DNA of 64,000 nt, from positions 3,596,001 through 3,660,000 of the forward strand of contig NZ_JAKWJU010000002.1 in assembly GCF_022524345.1 (NCBI RefSeq). The letters are read 5' to 3'. The notes below the pieces were generated by a model that ran no database searches, was not told the DNA's origin, and saw only the letters and a program-made list of their open reading frames with translations. This document shows, one piece after another, positions 18,733 to 27,340 of this stretch. A program made the position numbers and the translations under genes. The stretch's first letter is position 1; the number at the start of each line of letters is the position of its first letter. The stretch comes from Streptomyces marispadix. Lineage in GTDB: Bacteria; Actinomycetota; Actinomycetes; Streptomycetales; Streptomycetaceae.

Positions 18733-20859
18733 ATGCGAAGGACACATACGCCCGGACGTACGGACGGCGGCAGCGGCGGGCGGACTCCGCTGACGAGCGC
18801 ACGGATGCGGTCCGTGACCGGCGGACGGGCTCCGCTCGTGCTCGCCGTTCCCGCGCTGCTGGCGGTCGCGTTCCTGCTGATCCCCCTGCTCGGCATACTC
18901 GCCCGTACCGAATGGCGAAGGCTGGGCGCCCACTTGACGAGCCCCGGGGTCACCGATGCGCTGTCGCTCTCCCTGCTCGTCTCGCTCTGGGCGCTCGCCC
19001 TGTCGCTCGTGCTGGGCGTGCCGCTGGCCTGGCTGCTCGCCCGCGTCGACTTCCCCGGCAAGGCCGTGGTCCGTTCGCTCGTGCTGCTGCCGATGGTGCT
19101 GCCGCCGACCGTCGCCGGTGTCGCGCTGCTGCTCGGGCTCGGCCGCAGGGGGCTGGCCGGGCCGTGGCTGGAGAGCACGTTCGGGGTCACGCTCCCGTTC
19201 CACACCTCGGGTGCCGTGCTGGCGGCGACGTTCGTGGCGATGCCCTTCCTGGTCATCAGCCTTGAGGGCGCGCTCGCCGGAATACGGCCCGGGTACGAGG
19301 AGACGGCGGCGTCGCTCGGGGCCTCGCCGACGCGGGTGTTCTTCACCGTCACGCTGCCCATGGCCGGTCCGGGGCTGGCCGCGGGAGCGGCGCTGACATG
19401 GGCCCGGGCCCTCGGCGAGTTCGGCGCGACGATCACCTTCGCGGGCAACCTCGCGGGGGTGACACAGACGCTTCCCCTCCAGGTCTATCTGCTGCTCCAG
19501 AACTCCCCGGAGGCCGCGACCTCCGTGTCGCTGCTGCTCCTTGCCGTCGCCATGGCCGTACTGGTCGCGCTACGGGGACGGTGGACGGGCGGCGGCGCGG
19601 GCAGTCGCGCGGGCAGTCGCACGGGCGGCCACGGCCGAGACCAGGGCCGAGAGCACGTCCAGGGCCGAGACCGCGATCACGACCGGGACGGCGATCACGA
19701 GCGGGACGGCGATCACGACCAGGACGGCGACCGCGACCCCGACGCGTCCGCTCTCGACGCCGACGCCGCTCCCCACGCCGACCCCGCCGCCCCTGACTCC
19801 CCTTTCTCCGGCCGCAGTTGCTCCCTGCACGCCGACGTCACCGGTTTCGACCAGCTCACCCTCGACGCGGAGCCCGGCACGACCATCGCCGTCGTCGGGC
19901 CCAACGGAGCAGGCAAGACCACCCTTCTCCGGGCCCTGCTCGGACTCGACGGGCGCGCACGCGCCCGCGCGCTGCGGCTCGGCGACATGGACGCCACCCA
20001 TCTGCCACCGCACCGCCGCGGCGTCGCATGGGTCCCCCAAGACGGCGCGCTCTTCCCGCACTTGAGCGCCCTCGCCAACACCGCCTACGGCCTGCGCGCC
20101 CAGGGAGTGCCACGGCGCGAGGCACGCCGCACCGCGCAACTCTGGCTCGACCGGCTCGGCGCCGGGCGGTTGGCGCACCGCAGACCGGCGCAGCTCTCCG
20201 GAGGGCAGGCCCAACGCGTCGCTCTGGCAAGGGCATTGGCGGTACGGCCCGGACTGCTGCTGCTGGACGAGCCGCTCGCGGCCCTCGACCGTACGGCCGG
20301 TACCCGCGTGAGGCGCACGCTGCGGACCCATCTCGCGGGTTTCGGCGGCGTATGCCTCGTCGTCACGCACAGCCCCGTCGAGGCCGTCTCCCTCGCCGAC
20401 CGGATACTCGTGCTCGACGACGGCCGTACGGTCCAGGACGCCTCGCCCGCCGAGGTGACCCGGCGTCCGCGCTCGCCCTGGGTCGCGCGCATGCTCGGGC
20501 ACAACGCCTGGCCCGGCGGCTTCGGTCCGGACGGGACGCTGACGCTGGACGCGGGCGGCGGCACACTCGTCGTCGCCGAACCCCTCGGCCCCGGTACGCC
20601 CGCGCTGGCCGTCATCGCGCCCGGCGCCGTGTCGGTGCACCGGCGGCGCCCGTATGGCAGCCCACGCAACGTATGGGCGGGCACGGTCCGTGAACTCACC
20701 GCCGTCGGCGGCCGGTTGCGCGTCGCCATCGAACCGGAGGGCGCCCCCGAACTCGTCGCCGAGATCACCCCGCAGGCGGCGAGCGAACTCCGGCTGGCGG
20801 AGGGCTCTTCCGTATGGGCGAGCGTCAAGGCGACCGAGATCACGGTCGTCGGCGTCTGA
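18733..20859 (+). CDS. modBC: Fused molybdate ABC permease-ATPase (ModB-ModC)
   Basis: 708 residues. Residues ~35-280 are the ModB permease: five or six membrane helices with the EAA loop ETAASLGASPTRVFFTVTLP. A ~75-residue hydrophilic linker rich in Asp/Arg/His (DHDRDGDHERDGDHDQDGD) leads to a ModC ATPase from ~365: Walker A GPNGAGKTT, signature LSGGQAQR, Walker B LLLLDEPLAALD, H-switch VVTHS. The C-terminus (~590-708) has TOBE-like strands (NVWAGTVRELTAVGGRLRV). It imports molybdate with ModA. ATG 18733 is preceded by GGAAG; a later in-frame ATG at 18805 is possible. Confidence 0.92.
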   Translation: MRRTHTPGRTDGGSGGRTPLTSARMRSVTGGRAPLVLAVPALLAVAFLLIPLLGILARTEWRRLGAHLTSPGVTDALSLSLLVSLWALALSLVLGVPLAWLLARVDFPGKAVVRSLVLLPMVLPPTVAGVALLLGLGRRGLAGPWLESTFGVTLPFHTSGAVLAATFVAMPFLVISLEGALAGIRPGYEETAASLGASPTRVFFTVTLPMAGPGLAAGAALTWARALGEFGATITFAGNLAGVTQTLPLQVYLLLQNSPEAATSVSLLLLAVAMAVLVALRGRWTGGGAGSRAGSRTGGHGRDQGREHVQGRDRDHDRDGDHERDGDHDQDGDRDPDASALDADAAPHADPAAPDSPFSGRSCSLHADVTGFDQLTLDAEPGTTIAVVGPNGAGKTTLLRALLGLDGRARARALRLGDMDATHLPPHRRGVAWVPQDGALFPHLSALANTAYGLRAQGVPRREARRTAQLWLDRLGAGRLAHRRPAQLSGGQAQRVALARALAVRPGLLLLDEPLAALDRTAGTRVRRTLRTHLAGFGGVCLVVTHSPVEAVSLADRILVLDDGRTVQDASPAEVTRRPRSPWVARMLGHNAWPGGFGPDGTLTLDAGGGTLVVAEPLGPGTPALAVIAPGAVSVHRRRPYGSPRNVWAGTVRELTAVGGRLRVAIEPEGAPELVAEITPQAASELRLAEGSSVWASVKATEITVVGV

Positions 20860-21314
20860 CGCCGCGTCCGCAAGGGCCGAAGGACCCCGCGATTCGCAGG
20901 GACGACCGCCGGGCATCGCCCTGAAGGAGCCGTCCGGCGAATCGGCCGGAAGACCGACCACGGGTGGTCGGCGGAGCTTCGGGGGAGGTTCGGCGGAGGC
21001 TTGACGGGGGATCAACGGGCCCGATTTGAGGCGGATTTGAGAGTCGTCCAGACGTGCCTACGGATTTCGTACCCCAACATCCGTACAAACGCTTCACGAG
21101 TCGGTCCACGAAGTGAGACGGCCGCTTCTTCCAGAGGTCCGACCAGGGAAGAACGAGCCCGAATTCACGGGGCTGAGCCCGTTTCGTCCAGGCGGAATCC
21201 TTCACGTGACACAGAAAGTGTCACGTGTTCCCGTAACGGGGTTGTCGCGTACATGGCCCGATGCTTCTACTGGCGTCTGCACGGAATCCGTCTCGTCCGT
21301 GGAAGGAACCCCCC
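20860..21314 (+). promoter_or_regulatory. Long leader region of the M23 peptidase gene
   Basis: 455 bases without a supported gene. It contains the perfect palindrome at 21203-21227, then CCCGT-A-ACGGG at about 21230-21240 and a possible -35 TTGTCG near 21242. I looked for a ydaO-type cyclic-di-AMP riboswitch, known before cell-wall hydrolases in Streptomyces, and did not find its conserved segments. Confidence 0.45.
21203..21227. repeat. Perfect 10-bp inverted repeat, five-base loop
   Basis: CACGTGACAC, AGAAA, GTGTCACGTG. Both arms pair completely and each holds the CACGTG hexamer. It ends 88 bases before the M23 peptidase ATG. No T-run follows on the plus strand, so an operator or an RNA stem is more likely than a terminator. 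Confidence 0.85.
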
Positions 21315-21836
21315 ATGACCTTTCCCACCAGCCGACGCGCCAAGCGCGCCCTTATCGCTCTGGCCGCGGCCGGAGGCTGCGTCATCGCGGCTGCCGTCGC
21401 CGTACCGGCGAGCGCGGGCACGACCGAGGGCGCGAAGGCGGCGTACCAGGGCTCCTGCCCCGTCGCCGCCGAGATCAGCCAGGGCTACGGCGACGGCCAC
21501 GACGGCGTCGACCTCGCGGCCCCCATCGGTACCCCGATCTTCGCCGCCGGGCCGGGAGAGGTCACCGAGTCGGGCCCTGCCTCGGGATACGGCCAGTGGG
21601 TGCGCATCAAGCACCCCGACGGCTCGGTCTCCGAATACGGGCACATGAACGAGCGGTTCGTGAAGGTCGGTGACGCGGTCCAGGGCGGACAGCGCATCGC
21701 CTCCGTCGGCAACGAGGGCCAGTCGACCGGGCCGCACCTGCACTTCGAGGTCCACCTCGACGGTGGTACCGGCGTCGGCGACGACCCGTTGGCCTACATG
21801 AAGGAGCGCGGCGTCTCGCTGCCATGCCAGCCCTGA
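21315..21836 (+). CDS. Secreted M23-family (LytM) peptidase-like protein
   Basis: 173 residues. Sec signal peptide with cleavage near VPASAGTT, then a compact LytM domain: SQGYGDGHDGVDLAAPIGTP with the first zinc His/Asp, GQWVRIKHPDGSVSEYGHM, VGDAVQGGQRIASVG, and the final HLHFEV motif with catalytic and zinc histidines. All expected residues are present, so it should cut peptidoglycan cross-links. GGAAGGA at 21301-21307 supports ATG 21315. It is followed by an amidase gene on the same strand, but 420 bases of C-rich repeats lie between, so separate promoters are likely. Confidence 0.9.
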   Translation: MTFPTSRRAKRALIALAAAGGCVIAAAVAVPASAGTTEGAKAAYQGSCPVAAEISQGYGDGHDGVDLAAPIGTPIFAAGPGEVTESGPASGYGQWVRIKHPDGSVSEYGHMNERFVKVGDAVQGGQRIASVGNEGQSTGPHLHFEVHLDGGTGVGDDPLAYMKERGVSLPCQP

Positions 21837-22258
21837 CCGGCGCGCTCGCCGGACCCGTGCGGCGGTGTCGACGGGGCGCCGCCGCCGGGTCCGCCTCCGT
21901 AACCCGGAAGCGGAACGGCCGAGTCCCCACCGGGCCTGGGTGCCAAGTCCCCACGGGGCACCCGCAGTCGAACACGTAGTCCCCCAAGCAGCACGCACCC
22001 CCGAGCACCACGCACCCCCAAGCACACGTAGTTCCCGAGCACCCCCGTCCCCCAGGCACTCAGGCACTCCGTCCCCCAAGCACTCAGTCACCAGGCACCG
22101 CGCCCCGACGCCCGGCACACCTCCCGGGCTGTGAGAGGCGTACGGGCGTACCACGCCAACCCCCCTGGGACCGGCCGTGATCCGGCGCGCCGGCAGGCAC
22201 CAGGAGTTCGATCCCCCCACCACGCGCCGGAGTCGGAACCAGAGAGGCAACAGAGCCG
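21837..22258. repeat. C-rich degenerate repeat region between two wall-hydrolase genes
   Basis: About 21970-22110 is made of degenerate units around CACGCACCCCC(G/A)AGCAC and CACGTAGT(C/T)CCC, giving a strongly C-biased plus strand. The remainder up to the amidase ATG is plain sequence with AGAGGCAACAG as its ribosome site region. No gene is supported. Confidence 0.65.
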
Positions 22259-23344
22259 ATGAACACACGCAAGAGAGTCCTCGCAGCGACCCTCGGCGGT
22301 GCGCTCGTCGCAGGGCTGGCGGTGGCGGGACAGCAGGCCATGGCCACGACGTCCGCGGACGAGCCGACGATGAACGAAGCGTTCACCAAGGCGGCCGAGG
22401 AGTTCGACGTGCCGCGCGATCTGCTCGTCTCCGTGGGCTACGCCGAGACGCACCTCGACGGCCACAAGGGCAAGCCCAGCCAGGACAACGGCTTCGGCGT
22501 GATGCACCTGGTCAGCAACCCCGAGCGCAAGACCCTGGAGCAGGCCGCCGAGCTGACCGGCGAGTCGAAGGCCGACCTGAAGAAGGACAACGCCGCCAAC
22601 ATCCGCGGAGGCGCCGCCGTGCTCCGCGCCAAGGCCGACAAGGCCGGGCTGAAGGCGGCGGACCGCAAGCGCATCGAGGCCTGGTACCCGGCCGTCGCCG
22701 CGTACGGCGGCGCCGAGAGCGCCTCGCTCAAGCGCCTCTACGCCGACGCCGCCTACGACTTCGTCAACAAGGGCATACCGGCCAAGGGCACCAAGGTCCG
22801 TATGTCCCCGGAGAAGGTCACCCCCGAGCGCGGCAAGCTCGCCAAGGCGGCGGCCCCCGGCACGGGCACCAAGAGCGACGACTACCCGCCGGCGATCTGG
22901 AACCCCGCGGACCCCGCCAACTACAGCACCGGCCGTGAGGCTGCGATCTCTCAGGTCGTCATCCACGTGACCCAGGGCGCGTACGCAGGGACGATCAACT
23001 GGTTCAAGAACCCCGAGGCCGAGGTCAGCGCCCACTACGTCGTGCGCTCCTCCGACGGCGAGATCACGCAGATGGTGCGCGACGCCGACACCGCCTGGCA
23101 CGCCCGCGGCGGCAACGCCTCCGGCATCGGCATCGAGCACGAGGGCTTCGTCGACGACCCGTCGTGGTTCACCGACGCCATGTACCGCGCCTCCGGCGCG
23201 CTCACGAAGCACCTGTGCGACAAGCACGGAATCCCCAAGGACCGTGCGCACATCGTGGGGCACAACGAGGTTCCCGGGAACGACCACACCGACCCGGGCC
23301 CGCACTGGAACTGGGACACGTACATGGGCTACGTGAACGGCTGA
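22259..23344 (+). CDS. Secreted N-acetylmuramoyl-L-alanine amidase with N-terminal lytic-type domain
   Basis: 361 residues. Signal peptide (RKRVLAATLGGALVAGLAVA), then residues ~35-175 resemble a transglycosylase-like helical domain (FDVPRDLLVSVGYAETHLDGH, NNGFGVMHL-type loop, YAAAVAAYGG-like segment). The C-terminal ~160 residues are an Amidase_2/PGRP domain: ISQVVIHVTQGAY (first zinc His), SAHYVVRSSDGEITQMV, AWHARGGNASGIGIEHEG, and IVGHNEVPGNDHTDPGPHW with the remaining zinc ligands. It likely cleaves the amide between muramic acid and the stem peptide. A strong terminator follows 12 bases after the stop. Confidence 0.9.
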   Translation: MNTRKRVLAATLGGALVAGLAVAGQQAMATTSADEPTMNEAFTKAAEEFDVPRDLLVSVGYAETHLDGHKGKPSQDNGFGVMHLVSNPERKTLEQAAELTGESKADLKKDNAANIRGGAAVLRAKADKAGLKAADRKRIEAWYPAVAAYGGAESASLKRLYADAAYDFVNKGIPAKGTKVRMSPEKVTPERGKLAKAAAPGTGTKSDDYPPAIWNPADPANYSTGREAAISQVVIHVTQGAYAGTINWFKNPEAEVSAHYVVRSSDGEITQMVRDADTAWHARGGNASGIGIEHEGFVDDPSWFTDAMYRASGALTKHLCDKHGIPKDRAHIVGHNEVPGNDHTDPGPHWNWDTYMGYVNG

Positions 23345-23355
23345 CGGATGCGGGC

Positions 23356-23393
23356 GGCGCCGCGGCCATGACTGTGGACGTGGCCGCGGCGCC
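23356..23393 (+). terminator. Strong hairpin after the amidase gene
   Basis: GGCGCCGCGGCCA at 23356-23368 and TGGCCGCGGCGCC at 23381-23393 form a perfect 13-bp stem with a 12-base loop, 12 bases after the amidase stop. The rest of the 325-base gap to 23670 is CCGGTCTCC-type repeats (about 23560-23630) with no gene. Confidence 0.8.
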
Positions 23394-23669
23394 GATCAGG
23401 AAGTGATTCGGTGACCCGGCGACCGACCGGGCCACCGAGTCGTCCATACGAGGGCCTCCGGGCACTCCGGGAGCCGGGCCCGGAGCCCGGGGGCCCTCAG
23501 CCTCACCCGGCGGTTCTGCACGGCAGTTCTGTCCGGCCGGTTCTAGTCGGCGGTTCTGTCCGTGGCCTCCCCGGTCTCGCCGGTCTCCCCGGCCTCCCCG
23601 GTCTTCGGGCGGCGGGCCCCCTCGGGCCCCTCGCCCTCCGTCCGCTCCGGCTTACGGTGTCCCCGGCCG

Positions 23670-24500
23670 CTATTCCAGCTCGGGCAGTTCCTCGCCCTGC
23701 ACGGCCTGCACGTCCAGCTCGATCCTCAGCGTCGTGCCGATCGCCGCGATCCCGGCCGCCAGGATCTGGTTGTAGTTCATCGCGAACTCCTCGCGCTTCA
23801 GCTCGGCCGTGGCGCGGAACGCGGCCCGGGTGCCGCCCCAGGGGTCGGGCCCGTACCCCAGATACGTGAGGTTCAGCGACACGTCGCGTACGACCCCGTG
23901 CATCGCGAGCCAGCCGTGCACCGTCCAGCGGTCGGTGCCCGCGGGCTCCACCGCGTGGCTGCGGTAGGTGAGTTGGGGGTGCCGCTCCACGTTCAGGAAG
24001 TCCTCCGAACGCAGGTGGGCGTCGCGGATCCTGTTGCCCGTCTCGATGCTCGCGGCCTCGATGACGGCCTCCACCGAGGACTTCTCCGGCTCCTCGTCGA
24101 TCTCGATACGCGCGCTGAACTCGGTGAAGCGCCCGTGCACGCTGGATATCCCCAGATGCTGCGCCGTCGCCCCGACCGTCGAGTGCACGGGGTCGACCGT
24201 CCACGGGCCGGGCGGCGGCAGTTCGGTGCCCCCTTGCCGTACGAGCACGAGCGTCCCCAGGTCGGCACGTCCCGAGGCGGTGACGAGCGCTGTGGCCGCG
24301 GCGGGCGCATAGCCGAGGGCCGTGGCGATCACCGTGTACGGGCCCGAGGGCAGCGCCTCCTCGCTCACCGCGATGCCTTCTTCGTCGGCCTCCACGCGGA
24401 GCACCTGAACGCCCGTCATGTCGGTGACGGTCAGCACGGCGTGCTGTACCGGCCACCCCTCGCGGGTGTGGATCTGCGCCCGTACGCCTGCGCCTGCCAT
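23670..24500 (-). CDS. YceI-family protein with N-terminal carboxypeptidase-regulatory-like domain
   Basis: 276 residues. Residues ~5-90 form a small beta-sandwich of the CarboxypepD_reg type (GWPVQHAVLTVTDMTG, SGPYTVIATALGYAP). Residues ~97-275 are YceI, a lipocalin-like barrel that binds isoprenoid chains: WTVDPVHSTVGATAQHLGIS, GRFTEFSARIEID, IRDAHLRSEDFLNVERHPQLTY, LTYLGYGPDPWGGTRAAF. No signal peptide, so it appears cytoplasmic, unlike E. coli YceI. AAGGAG lies about 12 bases before ATG 24500. It is the third gene after marR and the MFS exporter, which carries the same accessory domain. Confidence 0.87.
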   Translation of the reverse strand: MAGAGVRAQIHTREGWPVQHAVLTVTDMTGVQVLRVEADEEGIAVSEEALPSGPYTVIATALGYAPAAATALVTASGRADLGTLVLVRQGGTELPPPGPWTVDPVHSTVGATAQHLGISSVHGRFTEFSARIEIDEEPEKSSVEAVIEAASIETGNRIRDAHLRSEDFLNVERHPQLTYRSHAVEPAGTDRWTVHGWLAMHGVVRDVSLNLTYLGYGPDPWGGTRAAFRATAELKREEFAMNYNQILAAGIAAIGTTLRIELDVQAVQGEELPELE

Positions 24501-24777
24501 CTTCCGATTCGCTCCTTCTCGCTCAGGCCCGTTACGCACGGGCCGCCCGCGATGTGACGGACGGGCCCGCTGCCCGGGGCCGGGGCCGTCCCGCACGACG
24601 TCCCCGGGCCAGTCTTCCTTCCGCGTCCGGGGGGCGGGAAGTGCGTTGCGGGATCTTCCGGTTCCGTCTTCGCGCCCTGCGGTCCGGCGGCCGTCCCGGC
24701 CGCCCTCCGGCGCTTGCTCCCGGTGCCTGCCCGGCGATGCCGCCGCCGCTCCGCCCGCCCCCGTGACGGCCCCGGGC

Positions 24778-27333
24778 CTACTCGTCCGGGTGGTGCAGCT
24801 CGATGTCGTGGGAGTCCGGGCCTGCGCCCTCGACGGTGAGCCCGCTCGCCACCGGCGGATAGCCGCTGGCGATGATCGAGTAGTCGCCCGCGTCGAGGTC
24901 GGTGAAGCCGTACGCGCCGTCCTCGCCGGTCGTCGCGGTGGCCACCACGTTCCCCGCCGCGTCGACGAGCGTCACGCGAGCGTCCGGCAGCGGACTGGCG
25001 TCGACGCCGGCCCGGATGACGCCCTGCACCCGCGCGCCCGCCGCCAGTTCGACGTCGATACGCGTGATGCCCTGCCCCTCGACCTCCACGGGCCGCGCCA
25101 CGGGCCGGAAGCCCGGCGCGTTCACGGCGATCGTGAAGGTGCCGGTGACGATCTCGTCGAACGAGAACTCGCCGTGCTCCCCGGTGCGTCCGGTCGCCAG
25201 CACCTCGCCGCGCTCGTCGGTGACGACGACCATCGCGCCCCGCACCGGCTGCCCGTCGGTGGTGCTGCGTACGCGTCCGGCGAGCCCGCTGGTCGCCGCC
25301 AGCCGCACGTCGTGGCTCAGCGGCTCGTCGCCGACGTTGACCGTCGTCGCCTGCGGCTGGTGCCCGTCGGCGGCGGCGATGAGGACGTAGCTGCCGGGCC
25401 CCGGGGTGTCCATGCCGTAGCGGCCGTCCTTACGCGCCACGGAACGGCCGAGCTGGCGACCGCTCAGCGAGATGAGCGTGACGGCGGCGCGCGGCACGCC
25501 CTTGCCCTCGGCGTTGCGGACGGTGCCGGTCACCGAGTGGCGTGACGTGGTCAGGGGCTCGTCGGGCTCGGGATCGTCGGCGGCCAGCCGGTACCCGGCC
25601 TGTGCGGCGTGCGCGGCGTGCTGGGCTCCGTAGCCGTCGCCCGCGGCGCCGTCCTCCGCACCGTGGGCACCGTTCTGCCGAAGGTAGGCCGCCGCCACGT
25701 CGTTCGCGGTGCTGTCCTGCTCGATGCCCGACTTCGTCTTCAGCGGCACCTCCCTTACGCACAGCACGAGCAGCAGCGCGAGCAGCGCGACGGGCGCCGC
25801 GTAGAGGTAGATGTCGCCGATGCCGTGCCCGTAGGCCGACTCGATGACGTGCCGGATGGGCACGGGCAGCTTCTCCAGGTCGGGGATGTCGCTGCCGGCG
25901 CCGCCCGTGGGACCGCCGTGCCGCACGCCGAGCTTGTCCAGGCCGTCGTCCACGTAGTCCGAGATGCGGTGTGCGAGGACCGCGCCCAGTACGGAGACGC
26001 CCACGGCGCCGCCGAGCGAGCGGAAGAAGTTCACCGAGGAGCTGGCGGCACCCAGGTCCGTGGCCTCCACCTGGTTCTGCGTGGCCAGCACCAGGTTCTG
26101 CATCATCATGCCGACGCCGACGCCGACACCCGCCATGCAGGCCGCGAGCTGCCAGTACTCGGTGTCGTGCCGCATCATGCCGAGCAGCGCGAGGCCCGCG
26201 GTGAGCAGCACGCCGCCCGCGCAGAGCCAGATCTTCCACTTGCCCGTACGGCTGATGACGAGCCCGGAGAGGGTGGTGGAGAGGAACATCCCGACGATCA
26301 TCGGGATCGTCATGACACCGGCCATCGTGGGCGATTCGCCCCGCGCGAGCTGGAAGTACTGGCTGAGGTAGACCGTCGCGCCGAACATCGCGATGCCGAC
26401 GAACATCGACGCCAGCGACGTCAGCGCGATCGTGCGGTTGCGGAACAGCCACAGCGGGATGATCGGCTCGGTGGCCTTCGCCTCGACGAGTACGAACAGC
26501 AGGCTCAGCAGCAGCGAACCGCCGACCATCGCGTAGCTCTGCCACGACAGCCATGCGTACTTGTCGCCCGCGAACGTCACCCAGATCAGCAGCAGCGAGG
26601 CCGCCGCGGCGACGAGGAAGGCCCCTGCCCAGTCGATCTTCACCCGGCGCTTGAGCAGCGGCAGATGCAGCGTCTGCTGAAGTAGCAGCAGCGCGATCAC
26701 GGCGAAGGGGATGCCCACGTAGAAGCACCAGCGCCAGCCGAGCCAGCTCGTGTCGGTGATGACGCCGCCGAGCAGCGGCCCGCTCACCATCGCCACCGCG
26801 AACGAGGCGCCGATGTAGCCGGTGTAACGGCCGCGCTCCCGCGGGGAGATCATCGCGGCGATCACGGTCTGGGTCAGGGCGGATATGCCGCCCATGCCTA
26901 TGCCCTGCACGGCCCGCGAGGCGATCAGCATGCCGGTGTTCTGCGCGAGACCCGCACTCGCCGAGGCGAGTACGAAGACGACGATGGCCGTCTGTATCAG
27001 CACCTTCTTGCTGAAGAGATCCGCCAGCTTGCCCCACAGCGGAGTCGAGGCGGTCATCGTCAGCAGCGACGCCGCCACCACCCAGGTGTAGGAGCTCTGC
27101 CCGCCTCCGAGCTCGGAGACGATCTTGGGCAGGGCGTTGGCGACGATCGTGGAGGAGAGGATGGCGACGAACATGCCGAGCAGCAGCCCGGACAGCGCCT
27201 CCATGATCTGCCGGTGCGTCATGGGTGCGGCGCCGCCCGGCCCGTAGGAAGCGGTCGCGTGGTTCTGCGACGCGTCGCCTGCGCCGCCTCCGGCGCCGGT
27301 GCCCTGCACACCGGACGGTGTGGTCGTGGCCAT
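24778..27333 (-). CDS. DHA2-type MFS exporter with three C-terminal carboxypeptidase-regulatory-like domains
   Basis: 851 residues; about 500 is usual for the family. Residues ~38-545 hold 14 membrane helices with DHA2 motifs: TIVANALPKIVSEL, WGKLADLFSKK (motif A), RAVQGIGMGGISAL, and FAVAMVSGPLLGGVI (motif C). After a polar linker, residues ~600-850 carry three successive beta-sandwich domains (GTVRNAEGKGVPRAAVTLIS; GRVRSTTDGQPVRGAMVVVT; GVIRAGVDASPLPDARVTLV). Drug efflux driven by protons is expected. It is seven bases after the marR stop, so the operon is marR-MFS, then YceI. The C-terminus should face the cytoplasm, an odd place for such domains. Confidence 0.9.
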   Translation of the reverse strand: MATTTPSGVQGTGAGGGAGDASQNHATASYGPGGAAPMTHRQIMEALSGLLLGMFVAILSSTIVANALPKIVSELGGGQSSYTWVVAASLLTMTASTPLWGKLADLFSKKVLIQTAIVVFVLASASAGLAQNTGMLIASRAVQGIGMGGISALTQTVIAAMISPRERGRYTGYIGASFAVAMVSGPLLGGVITDTSWLGWRWCFYVGIPFAVIALLLLQQTLHLPLLKRRVKIDWAGAFLVAAAASLLLIWVTFAGDKYAWLSWQSYAMVGGSLLLSLLFVLVEAKATEPIIPLWLFRNRTIALTSLASMFVGIAMFGATVYLSQYFQLARGESPTMAGVMTIPMIVGMFLSTTLSGLVISRTGKWKIWLCAGGVLLTAGLALLGMMRHDTEYWQLAACMAGVGVGVGMMMQNLVLATQNQVEATDLGAASSSVNFFRSLGGAVGVSVLGAVLAHRISDYVDDGLDKLGVRHGGPTGGAGSDIPDLEKLPVPIRHVIESAYGHGIGDIYLYAAPVALLALLLVLCVREVPLKTKSGIEQDSTANDVAAAYLRQNGAHGAEDGAAGDGYGAQHAAHAAQAGYRLAADDPEPDEPLTTSRHSVTGTVRNAEGKGVPRAAVTLISLSGRQLGRSVARKDGRYGMDTPGPGSYVLIAAADGHQPQATTVNVGDEPLSHDVRLAATSGLAGRVRSTTDGQPVRGAMVVVTDERGEVLATGRTGEHGEFSFDEIVTGTFTIAVNAPGFRPVARPVEVEGQGITRIDVELAAGARVQGVIRAGVDASPLPDARVTLVDAAGNVVATATTGEDGAYGFTDLDAGDYSIIASGYPPVASGLTVEGAGPDSHDIELHHPDE

Positions 27334-27340
27334 TCTTTCC

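Noticed and set aside
20860..21314. Cyclic-di-AMP (ydaO) riboswitch before the M23 peptidase
   Set aside because: The conserved GGGGTGAATC and CAGCTCACCTCGTAGGC-like segments are absent.
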